From Polaribacter vadi (lineage in GTDB: Bacteria; Bacteroidota; Bacteroidia; Flavobacteriales; Flavobacteriaceae): DNA of 64,000 nt. Under the pieces are notes generated by a model, which was given only the letters and a program-made list of their open reading frames with translations, searched no databases and was not told where the DNA came from. The stretch lies in the NCBI RefSeq assembly GCF_018861005.1, contig NZ_JAHKQL010000002.1, positions 124,001 through 188,000 of the forward strand, in the 5' to 3' direction. Shown here in pieces: positions 56,567 through 64,000 of the stretch. The position numbers and the translations under genes are program-made. How positions within the stretch are numbered: position 1 is the first letter of the stretch; every line of letters starts with the position of its first letter.

Positions 56567-56600
56567 AAAAAACCGAAACTTAACAATTTCGGTTTTTTTT
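56565..56600. terminator. Bidirectional terminator
   Basis: A perfect 14-bp stem, 56565-56578 (A8-CCGAAA) with 56587-56600 (TTTCGG-T8), 8-nt loop. The A- and T-runs give a U-tail in both directions, serving the NlpC/P60 gene and the convergent TPR gene. Confidence 0.9.
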
Positions 56601-56619
56601 GTTTTATAAAAAGTCTTTT

Positions 56620-57867
56620 TTATTGACCTCTCATTTCTTTATAAACAACTCTTAAAGCATCTGCTTTTTCAGTCATTTCTAATAGATCATAAATATTTAA
56701 AATAGACTTAACAGTATCTTCTGTTCTACCTAATTCATCTGCTTTTTCCAAATAAGGTAAAGCCTCTCTGTATAATTCTTTTTGCTTACCTTCTAACTCA
56801 TCATACTTTTTAAAGTTAGATAAATTTTTGTTCATTTCCTCAACAATAGCTTCTTCTCCTGCAAGAATTGCTACAGCTAAATTCATGTAAGCATCTCCAT
56901 AATCTGGCTTTAATTCAATTGCTTTTTTGTAATATTTAATAGCTTCTTCAGTCTTTTTTTCATTTTGATTTACAACACCTAAATTAAAGAAAAGTGAAGG
57001 GTTTGTAGGGTCTAACTCAATTGCTTCTTGCATTAATTCACCAAACTTATCCATTTGTTTTAATTTAATGTAAAGTTGAGCTTCGTTTAATAAAAGGTTT
57101 AAATCTTTTGGATTAGACTTTCTAGCCTCTTGAATAACTACAATTGCTTCATCATTTTTACCTTGGTTTATTAAAATATAACCAATGTTTTTAATAATTT
57201 CTGGCTGCTTAGATTCAGAAACTTTATCAGTTGGGTTTGTGTATGTACCAAACTTAACCATTGTGTTTCTATTCTCTTTTGTGCCTAAATTTTCTGTAGC
57301 CCCACTTGCTTTATTTACGGCTAAATATTGCGTAGAAATACCTGTGTAACCTAATTTTTGCAACTCATTATAATATTTTAAAGAAGTATCATAATCTTTT
57401 TCTAAAGAAGCACTTACAGCTGCATTGTATAAAAAAGTAGTATCACTAGGACTTAATTTATAAGTCAAGTAAAAATCTTTAGTTGCAGATTTATAATCTT
57501 TATCTGTACTATAGGCTTTAATTGCTTTTTCTGAAACAAACAGAATTAATTCATTTAATTTTGGTGTAGCAATTTTAGTGTATTTAGAACTACCACTAGC
57601 TTTTTCTACTTCAAATAATTTGTTGTAAGCCTCTGCTGCTTTTTCAACATTAGTTTTTCCATACGTAGCACCTTTTAAATAATAATATTTAGCTTCGTAC
57701 TTTGCATCCATAGAACCTTCCATACTTTCTAAAGGAAGAATAGCTGCTTTCGCTGTCTTAAAGTCATTCTTTTTAATGGCTTTCTCTGCAGCTTTTAGTT
57801 CATTTTTTTGCGCGAACATTCCAATTGACATCAATCCTAATGAAAGTGCTAATATTTGTTTTTTCAT
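56620..57867 (-). CDS. Secreted TPR protein
   Basis: 415 residues from ATG 57867, which begins a clean signal peptide (MKKQILALSLGLMSIGMFAQ). The longer frame from 57933 reaches into gyrA and adds 22 residues that spoil the signal, so it is rejected. The body is a string of TPRs, the clearest at about 300-345 (NPSLFFNLGVVNQNEKKTEEAIKYYKKAIELKPDYGDAYMNLAVAI). Periplasmic scaffold; partners unknown. It is 22 bp downstream of gyrA and may share its transcript. Confidence 0.85.
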   Translation of the reverse strand: MKKQILALSLGLMSIGMFAQKNELKAAEKAIKKNDFKTAKAAILPLESMEGSMDAKYEAKYYYLKGATYGKTNVEKAAEAYNKLFEVEKASGSSKYTKIATPKLNELILFVSEKAIKAYSTDKDYKSATKDFYLTYKLSPSDTTFLYNAAVSASLEKDYDTSLKYYNELQKLGYTGISTQYLAVNKASGATENLGTKENRNTMVKFGTYTNPTDKVSESKQPEIIKNIGYILINQGKNDEAIVVIQEARKSNPKDLNLLLNEAQLYIKLKQMDKFGELMQEAIELDPTNPSLFFNLGVVNQNEKKTEEAIKYYKKAIELKPDYGDAYMNLAVAILAGEEAIVEEMNKNLSNFKKYDELEGKQKELYREALPYLEKADELGRTEDTVKSILNIYDLLEMTEKADALRVVYKEMRGQ

Positions 57868-57889
57868 TTTACTGTATTTAAATTTATTG

Positions 57890-60394
57890 TTACTCTTGAT
57901 TTTCGTTTGTACTATTTTCAATATCCGTGCCATTTTCTATTTCTTCATCTGCATCTTCTTCATTTACAACTTTGGCAACAGCTGCAATACTATCGTCTTC
58001 TTTAATATTAATTAAACGCACGCCTTGTGTTGCACGTCCCATAACACGTAAGTCTTCAACAGCCATTCTAATAATAATTCCAGATTTATTAATAATCATT
58101 AAATCGTTAGAATCGTCTACATTTTTAATGGCTACTAAATTACCTGTTTTTTCAGATATATTTAAGGTTTTAACACCTTTACCTCCTCTATTTGTAAGTC
58201 TATAATCTTCTAAACTAGAACGTTTTCCATATCCTTTTTCAGAAACTACAAGAATGTTGCTATCCATATCATTTACAGCAACCATACCAATTACTTCATC
58301 ATTTTCATGTTGTAAAGTAATACCTCTTACACCAGAAGCTGTTCTACCCATAGGTCTTGTTTTTGCTTCTTCAAAACGAATAGATTTACCCGATTTTAAA
58401 GCTAACATTACTTGGCTATCTCCTGTAGTTAATTTTGCTTCTAACAACTCATCACCTTCTTTAATGGTAATTGCATTAATACCATTAGTTCTTGGTCTTG
58501 AGTATTGCTCTAAAGATGTCTTTTTAACCTGTCCTTTTTTGGTAGCCATAATTACGTAATGACTATTTACATAATCTTCATCTTTTAAATCTTGAGTTAC
58601 CAAAAATGCTTTAACGCTATCATCTTGCTCAATATTAATCAAGTTTTGCATTGCTCTACCTTTGGTGTTTTTACCACCTTCAGGAATTTCATAAACACGC
58701 ATCCAGAAAACTTTACCTTTTTGAGTAAAGAACATCATATATTGATGATTTGTACCAACGAATAAATGCTCTAAGAAATCTTCATTTCTTGTTGTTGCAC
58801 CTTTTTGACCTCTTCCTCCTCTATTCTGAACTTTATACTCTTCAAGGTTTGTACGCTTTAAATAACCAGCGTTAGAAATGGTAACTACAACTTTAGTATC
58901 AGGAATCATATCCTCTATACGCATATCACCACCTGCATATTCTATAATAGATCTACGTTCATCACCATATTTACTTTTGATGTGTAATAACTCATCAGTA
59001 ATTATTTGATAACGTCTTGGCTCATTAGATAAAATATCTTTTAAGTCTGCAATAGTTATCATAATCTCATCATACTCAGCACGTAATTTATCTTGCTCTA
59101 AACCTGTTAATTGACGCAAACGCATTTCTACAATTGCTTTTGCTTGAATTTCTGTTAACTCAAAACGTTCAATTAAACTTGCTCTTGCTTCATCAGCATT
59201 AGAAGATGCTCTAATAATTTTAATTACTTCATCAATATTATCAGAAGCTATAATTAATCCTTCTAAAATATGTGCTCTAGCTTCTGCTTTCTTTAATTCA
59301 TATTCTGTTCTACGAACAACAACCTCATGTCTGTGTTCAACAAAATAATGAATTAATTGTTTTAAATTTAATTGCTCTGGTCTACCATTAACCAATGCAA
59401 TATTATTTACACTAAAAGAAGTCTGTAATTGCGTGTATTTAAACAGTTTATTTAGAACGATATTTGGTATTGCATCACGTTTTAAAATGTAAACAATACG
59501 CATTCCATTTCTATCAGACTCATCTCTAATGTTAGAAATACCTTCAATTTTTTTATCATTTACCAAGTCAGCAGTTTTCTTAATCATATCTGCTTTATTC
59601 ACTTGGTAAGGAATTTCAGTTACAACAATACACTCACGTCCTTTAACTTCTTCGATATTAGCTTTGGCACGCATTACAATTCGCCCACGACCAGTATGAA
59701 AAGCATCTCTTACGCCATCATAACCATAGATAATTCCTCCTGTAGGAAAATCTGGAGCAGTTACGTGTTGCATTAATTCATCTATCTCAATATCTCTATT
59801 TTCTATATAAGCAACAGTACCATTTATAACTTCTGTTAAGTTATGAGGCGCCATGTTTGTAGCCATACCAACAGCAATACCAGAAGCTCCATTTACTAAT
59901 AAATTAGGAATACGAGTTGGTAAAACAGTTGGTTCTTGTAAAGTATCATCAAAATTTAAAGAATGGTCTACAGTATCTTTTTCAATATCAGCTAACATTT
60001 CTTCTGATATTTTTTGCATTCTTACCTCAGTATAACGCATTGCTGCAGGAGAATCACCATCTACAGAACCAAAGTTTCCTTGGCCATCTACCATCATATA
60101 ACGCACACTCCAATCTTGTGCCATTCTTACCATAGAATCGTATACAGAAGTATCTCCATGTGGATGATACTTACCTAATACTTCCCCAACAATTCTTGCT
60201 GATTTTTTATAAGCTCCAGTAGCTTTAATTCCTAATTCATGCATCCCATACAAAACCCTTCTGTGCACTGGTTTTAAACCATCTCTTACATCTGGTAATG
60301 CTCTTGAAACTATTACTGACATTGAGTAATCAATGTATGCAGCTTTCATCTGCTCTTCAATGTTAATTGGAATTAACTTTTCGCCTTCTGCCAT
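57890..60394 (-). CDS. gyrA: DNA gyrase subunit A
   Basis: 834 residues. Catalytic Tyr121 in AMRYTEV, the quinolone-determining region [10 protein letters not shown] (77-86), the GyrA box [10 protein letters not shown] near 530 (which distinguishes gyrase from topoisomerase IV) and six C-terminal beta-pinwheel blades, then an acidic tail. The position equivalent to E. coli Ser83 is Thr82, which I recall as wild type in related flavobacteria, so it does not by itself signal resistance. GyrA cuts and reseals DNA to introduce negative supercoils. Confidence 0.98.
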   Translation of the reverse strand: MAEGEKLIPINIEEQMKAAYIDYSMSVIVSRALPDVRDGLKPVHRRVLYGMHELGIKATGAYKKSARIVGEVLGKYHPHGDTSVYDSMVRMAQDWSVRYMMVDGQGNFGSVDGDSPAAMRYTEVRMQKISEEMLADIEKDTVDHSLNFDDTLQEPTVLPTRIPNLLVNGASGIAVGMATNMAPHNLTEVINGTVAYIENRDIEIDELMQHVTAPDFPTGGIIYGYDGVRDAFHTGRGRIVMRAKANIEEVKGRECIVVTEIPYQVNKADMIKKTADLVNDKKIEGISNIRDESDRNGMRIVYILKRDAIPNIVLNKLFKYTQLQTSFSVNNIALVNGRPEQLNLKQLIHYFVEHRHEVVVRRTEYELKKAEARAHILEGLIIASDNIDEVIKIIRASSNADEARASLIERFELTEIQAKAIVEMRLRQLTGLEQDKLRAEYDEIMITIADLKDILSNEPRRYQIITDELLHIKSKYGDERRSIIEYAGGDMRIEDMIPDTKVVVTISNAGYLKRTNLEEYKVQNRGGRGQKGATTRNEDFLEHLFVGTNHQYMMFFTQKGKVFWMRVYEIPEGGKNTKGRAMQNLINIEQDDSVKAFLVTQDLKDEDYVNSHYVIMATKKGQVKKTSLEQYSRPRTNGINAITIKEGDELLEAKLTTGDSQVMLALKSGKSIRFEEAKTRPMGRTASGVRGITLQHENDEVIGMVAVNDMDSNILVVSEKGYGKRSSLEDYRLTNRGGKGVKTLNISEKTGNLVAIKNVDDSNDLMIINKSGIIIRMAVEDLRVMGRATQGVRLINIKEDDSIAAVAKVVNEEDADEEIENGTDIENSTNENQE

Positions 60395-60590
60395 ATATAA
60401 TTCTTATTAATAATTATCTAATTTTTAAAACAAGGCAAGATACTATTTCTTGTACTTTTTTCAAAGGTTTTAACACTTAGAAACAGCAGAGTTATCAACA
60501 TTTTTTAATAATTTTTAACGTTATTTTATTTGCCTGATTTACAATAGTTTTCTATCTTGTATTGCAGGTCAAACTGTCAGTTTTATACAA

Positions 60591-60605
60591 TGGCATCTTT
60601 TTTGT
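60591..60605 (+). promoter_or_regulatory. Sigma-54-like or heat-shock promoter of clpC
   Basis: TGGCATCTTTTTTGT has GG at 60592-60593 and GT at 60604-60605, exactly 10 nt apart, close to the sigma-54 -24/-12 pattern but with GT for GC. CTGTCAG and TATACAATGGCATC around it form a conserved-looking block that I associate with flavobacterial chaperone genes. A second possible start region, TAAATTTAC at about 60629, is nearer the ATG. Confidence 0.4.
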
Positions 60606-60665
60606 AATTATTTTGACAAAAAAAGGACTAAATTTACAACACATCAATTTTAGATAGAAAGAAAT

Positions 60666-63230
60666 ATGGACGATAATTTTTCACCAAAAGTTAGAGATGT
60701 AATCACTTTCAGTAAAGAAGAGGCTTTAAGATTAGGGCATGAATTTATTGGAACAGAACATTTAATACTTGGTTTGATAAGAAAAGGCGAAGGAAAAGCA
60801 ATAGAAATATTAACAACATTTGATGTTGATTTAATGCTATTGCGTAAAAAATTGGAGCAACTTAATCCATCAAACCCAACATTTACAGAAGTAACAGATA
60901 AACCTAGTTTACGGTTAACAAGGCAAGCAGAAAAGGCGTTAAAAACAACTTTTTTAGAAGCTAAATTATATCAAAGTGATGCTATTGATACAGCCCACTT
61001 ACTACTTTGTATTTTGCGTAATGAAAATGACCCAACAACAAAGTTGATTCAAAAATATCACGTAAATTATGATGAAGCAAAAGCATTATACAAACAGTTA
61101 CATGTAGATAATTCTGATTTAGATTTACCTGCAAACCCAATAGCAGAAACTCCTTCTGATGATGAATATGCATCAGAAAAACCAAACCCTTTTGAGCAAT
61201 CTCAAAAAAGCAAAACAGCAAAAAAATCTAAAACTCCTGTTTTAGATAATTTTGGTAGAGACTTAACAGATTTAGCTGAAAAAGGCAAATTAGATCCTGT
61301 TGTGGGGCGTCAAAAAGAAATAGAAAGAGTTTCTCAAATCTTAAGTCGTAGAAAGAAAAATAACCCAATGTTAATTGGTGAACCAGGTGTTGGTAAATCT
61401 GCTATTGCAGAAGGTTTAGCTATTAGAATTGTTGAGCGAAAAGTATCAAGAATCTTATTTGATAAAAGGTTGGTTTCTTTAGATTTAGCTAGCTTAGTTG
61501 CAGGTACAAAATACAGAGGTCAGTTCGAAGAAAGAATGAAAGCTTTAATGAATGAATTAGAAAAGAATGATGATATTATTCTTTTTATTGACGAAATTCA
61601 TACCATAGTTGGTGCAGGTGGTGCAACTGGTTCTTTAGACGCATCTAACATGTTAAAACCAGCTTTAGCAAGAGGAGAAATACAATGTATTGGTGCTACA
61701 ACTTTAGATGAGTTTAGAACAAATATCGAAAAAGATGGAGCTTTAGAACGTCGTTTTCAAAAGGTAATTGTAGATCCAACTACTGTTGAAGAAACTATTC
61801 AAATTTTACAGAATATAAAAGGTAAATACGAAGAACATCATAATGTTGATTTTACAGACGATGCAATTGAAGCTTGTGTAAAATTAACAAATAGGTATAT
61901 GACAGATAGATACTTACCAGACAAAGCAATTGATGCTTTAGATGAAGCTGGTTCTCGAATTCATATTACCAATATTGTTGTTCCTAAACAAGTTTTAGAG
62001 TTAGAATCTCAATTAGAGATTATTAGAGATCGTAAAACTAAAGCCGTTAATGGACAAAAATACGAGGAAGCTGCCAAGTTAAGAGATGATGAAAAGAATA
62101 TGGAGGCTGCTTTAAATTCTGCTCAGAAACAATGGGAAGATGACTCTAAATTAAACAGAGAGATTGTTACAGAAGATAATGTTGCAGAAGTAGTTTCTAT
62201 GATGACTGGTATACCTGTTAATCGAGTTGCAGAAGCAGAAAGCCATAGACTACATGAATTACCAGGAATGATTAAAGGTAAAGTAATTGGGCAAGATGAA
62301 GCAGTAACTAAGGTTGTAAAAGCAATTCAACGTAATAGAGTGGGCTTAAAAGACCCAAACAAACCAATTGGTTCTTTTATTTTCTTAGGACAAACTGGTG
62401 TTGGAAAAACTCAATTAGCAAAAGTTTTAGCTCGTGAATTATTTGATTCTGATGATTCTTTAATTAGAATTGACATGAGTGAATACATGGAAAAATTTGC
62501 TATTTCACGTTTAATTGGTGCACCTCCAGGTTATGTGGGTTATGAAGAAGGTGGTCAATTAACAGAAAAAGTTCGTAGAAAACCATATTCTGTAATTTTA
62601 TTAGATGAGATAGAAAAAGCGCATCCAGATGTGTTTAATATGCTGTTGCAAATTTTAGATGATGGCCATATTACTGATAGTTTAGGTCGTAAAATCGATT
62701 TTAGAAATACCATAATTATTATGACATCTAATATTGGTGCTCGTCAATTAAAAGATTTTGGTGGTGGAGTTGGTTTTGGAACATCATCTAAAAAAGAACA
62801 AGCTGATGCACACGCAAAATCTGTTATAGAAGGCGCTTTAAAGAAATCTTTTGCACCAGAATTTTTAAACAGAATAGATGATGTAATTGTATTTAATGCT
62901 CTTGAAAGAGAAGACATCCACTCTATTATAGATATTGAATTAGACAAACTTTTAAGTAGAATTTCTGATTTAGGTTACACTTTAAATTTAAGTGATAAAG
63001 CTAAAGATTATATTGCTGATAAAGGTTTTGATAAAAAATATGGAGCTAGACCTTTAAAGAGAGCAATTCAGAAATATATAGAAGATGCGTTAGCTGAAGA
63101 AATAGTAAATTCTAAACTTTCTGAAGGCGATACTATTTCTATGGATTTTGATGATGTAAAAGATGAACTTACAATTAATATTGTAAAAGGCGAAAAGAAA
63201 CCTGAAACAAGAACTGAAACAGAGTCTTAA
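60666..63230 (+). CDS. clpC: ATP-dependent Clp protease ATP-binding subunit ClpC
   Basis: 854 residues. Clp N-domain repeats (1-145), first AAA+ module with Walker A GEPGVGKS (238-245) and Walker [10 protein letters not shown], a UVR-type middle segment ([20 protein letters not shown]) marking ClpC rather than ClpB, second Walker [10 protein letters not shown] (about 573-581) with LLDEIEKAH, and the C-terminal D2-small domain. ClpC unfolds proteins for ClpP. The promoter region suggests stress control. Followed by a strong terminator. Confidence 0.97.
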   Translation: MDDNFSPKVRDVITFSKEEALRLGHEFIGTEHLILGLIRKGEGKAIEILTTFDVDLMLLRKKLEQLNPSNPTFTEVTDKPSLRLTRQAEKALKTTFLEAKLYQSDAIDTAHLLLCILRNENDPTTKLIQKYHVNYDEAKALYKQLHVDNSDLDLPANPIAETPSDDEYASEKPNPFEQSQKSKTAKKSKTPVLDNFGRDLTDLAEKGKLDPVVGRQKEIERVSQILSRRKKNNPMLIGEPGVGKSAIAEGLAIRIVERKVSRILFDKRLVSLDLASLVAGTKYRGQFEERMKALMNELEKNDDIILFIDEIHTIVGAGGATGSLDASNMLKPALARGEIQCIGATTLDEFRTNIEKDGALERRFQKVIVDPTTVEETIQILQNIKGKYEEHHNVDFTDDAIEACVKLTNRYMTDRYLPDKAIDALDEAGSRIHITNIVVPKQVLELESQLEIIRDRKTKAVNGQKYEEAAKLRDDEKNMEAALNSAQKQWEDDSKLNREIVTEDNVAEVVSMMTGIPVNRVAEAESHRLHELPGMIKGKVIGQDEAVTKVVKAIQRNRVGLKDPNKPIGSFIFLGQTGVGKTQLAKVLARELFDSDDSLIRIDMSEYMEKFAISRLIGAPPGYVGYEEGGQLTEKVRRKPYSVILLDEIEKAHPDVFNMLLQILDDGHITDSLGRKIDFRNTIIIMTSNIGARQLKDFGGGVGFGTSSKKEQADAHAKSVIEGALKKSFAPEFLNRIDDVIVFNALEREDIHSIIDIELDKLLSRISDLGYTLNLSDKAKDYIADKGFDKKYGARPLKRAIQKYIEDALAEEIVNSKLSEGDTISMDFDDVKDELTINIVKGEKKPETRTETES

Positions 63231-63253
63231 TATAATTTATATTTAAAAGCATA

Positions 63254-63287
63254 AAAAACTCGCGGATACTGCGAGTTTTTTATTTTT
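63254..63287 (+). terminator. clpC terminator
   Basis: AAAAACTCGC (63254-63263), 7-nt loop, GCGAGTTTTT (63271-63280), then TATTTTT. Its 3' flank doubles as the -7 box of the next gene. Confidence 0.9.
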
Positions 63288-63288
63288 G
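63281..63288 (+). promoter_or_regulatory. -7 box of the GNAT gene (leaderless start)
   Basis: TATTTTTG fits TAnnTTTG and ends 6 nt before ATG 63295. It begins directly at the end of the clpC terminator, so the two signals abut. Predicted leaderless mRNA. Confidence 0.5.
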
Positions 63289-63294
63289 TAAACA

Positions 63295-63981
63295 ATGGTA
63301 ACTTTAGAAGAGAAATTAAAAAATCCGGTTTGGTATTCTTTACAAGAAACACATAAAAAATTTCGAATAGAATTTGATGGTGCTTATTTCTACAAACCTG
63401 AAATAAATAATTTTGGTGCTTTTTTTGATGAAACTAAAACTGCTGAGGCATCAAAAAAATATGCAGACAAAACTGAAAACTTCTTTTTTGTATCAGAAAA
63501 TCAAACTCCAATAATAGATTCAGAAAAAATTACTTTATCTAAAAAAATTAATGGTTGTCAAATGGTTTTAGACAATTTGATTGATGTTAATATTAAAGAA
63601 AAAATTATTTTATTAACTGATAAAAATATAGAAGAAGTTTATAATTTAATTTGGTTAATAATGCCAGGATTCTATCAAAAAAAAGGATTTAAAATGGGCA
63701 ATTTTTATGGTATTTATAAAGATAATAAATTAGTTGCTATTTCTGGTCAAAGAATGCAAACTGACCATTTTATAGAAATAAGTTCTGTTGTTACACATCC
63801 AGACTATACCAAAAGAGGTTTTGCAAAACAACTTATCTATCATACATCAAAAGAAATTTTAAAAGAAAATAAACTACCTATTTTACATACCAATAAAGGA
63901 AATCCTGCAATCGGAATTTATGAAAAACTAGGTTATAAACTTACTAGAGATATGAATTGGTGGTTGTATACTAAGAAGTAA
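63295..63981 (+). CDS. GNAT family N-acetyltransferase
   Basis: 228 residues. The N-terminal half has no recognised motif; the C-terminal half is a GNAT fold with SSVVTHPDYTKRGFAKQLI (acetyl-CoA loop, the R/Q-x-x-G-x-G/A site read as KRGFA) and GNPAIGIYEKLGYKL. Typical two-part GNAT layout. Substrate cannot be told. It is intact within the window. Confidence 0.85.
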   Translation: MVTLEEKLKNPVWYSLQETHKKFRIEFDGAYFYKPEINNFGAFFDETKTAEASKKYADKTENFFFVSENQTPIIDSEKITLSKKINGCQMVLDNLIDVNIKEKIILLTDKNIEEVYNLIWLIMPGFYQKKGFKMGNFYGIYKDNKLVAISGQRMQTDHFIEISSVVTHPDYTKRGFAKQLIYHTSKEILKENKLPILHTNKGNPAIGIYEKLGYKLTRDMNWWLYTKK

Positions 63982-64000
63982 TTTTTATTAAAGTATCTCA

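Noticed and set aside
57868..57933. Upstream start for the secreted TPR protein
   Set aside because: It would begin inside gyrA and bury the signal peptide; ATG 57867 is better.
59917..60135. Plus-strand ORFs within gyrA and clpC regions
   Set aside because: Antisense shadows of strongly conserved genes.

Overview
The window is a piece of chromosome from an AT-rich member of the Bacteroidota, almost certainly family Flavobacteriaceae (Polaribacter or Tenacibaculum-like; genus is an inference). Evidence: very low GC; promoters of the Bacteroidota type (TAnnTTTG at -7) at rplS, a tRNA operon, trmD, icd and a TonB receptor gene; almost no Shine-Dalgarno sequences; several TTG starts; lineage-typical families (TonB-dependent receptor plus DUF4249 lipoprotein, YaiO barrels, monomeric isocitrate dehydrogenase). 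No phage, insertion sequence, CRISPR array or rRNA was seen. The first gene is cut by the window edge.

Layout. 0-10 kb: the 3' end of an M42 aminopeptidase, then a minus-strand operon (response regulator, HEAT-repeat membrane protein, family 2 glycosyltransferase, LtaS-like transferase with TPRs, TPR/YaiO outer-membrane barrel) that looks like an exopolysaccharide synthesis and export machine; an Hpt phosphotransfer gene is divergent from it. 10-18 kb: a short adenosine-deaminase-like enzyme convergent with a TPR adenylate cyclase; a lipoprotein; and a RimK operon (retropepsin-like protease, S6 glutamate ligase, zinc deacylase/carboxypeptidase-like enzyme) followed by a protein with duplicated TonB-C-like modules and a DUF2459 protein. 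18-26 kb: trmD and rplS, separated by two family 39 glycosyltransferases and a PAP2 phosphatase, then icd. 26-33.4 kb: a MacA/MacB-permease/TolC-type efflux operon with no ATPase gene, and a TonB receptor/DUF4249 pair. 33.4-37.5 kb: an accessory region in which single genes are bounded by homologous, structured, attC-like repeats, then a serine hydrolase and a structured RNA-like element. 37.5-39.6 kb: murQ with two partners.

39.8-48 kb holds the most unusual set: a secreted protein with the domain order of a glucan/water dikinase (phosphohistidine domain, then ATP-grasp), two secreted penicillin-binding-fold serine hydrolases, and a large Tlc/MFS-like membrane protein with HEAT repeats. I infer a cell-envelope phosphorylation or remodelling system; the nucleotide supply to the periplasm is the key puzzle. 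48-52 kb is gene-poor: a DinB protein, a basic secreted protein behind a sigma-54-like promoter, a 33-residue hydrophobic ORF whose start codon lies in a hairpin, tandem 72-residue membrane peptides and a TerB-like gene remnant. 52-64 kb is housekeeping: tRNA-Ser/Pro/Arg, a 7TM-HD phosphodiesterase, thiolase, an NlpC/P60 hydrolase, a TPR protein, gyrA, clpC and a GNAT acetyltransferase.

All family calls come from reading motifs by eye; no database search was run.
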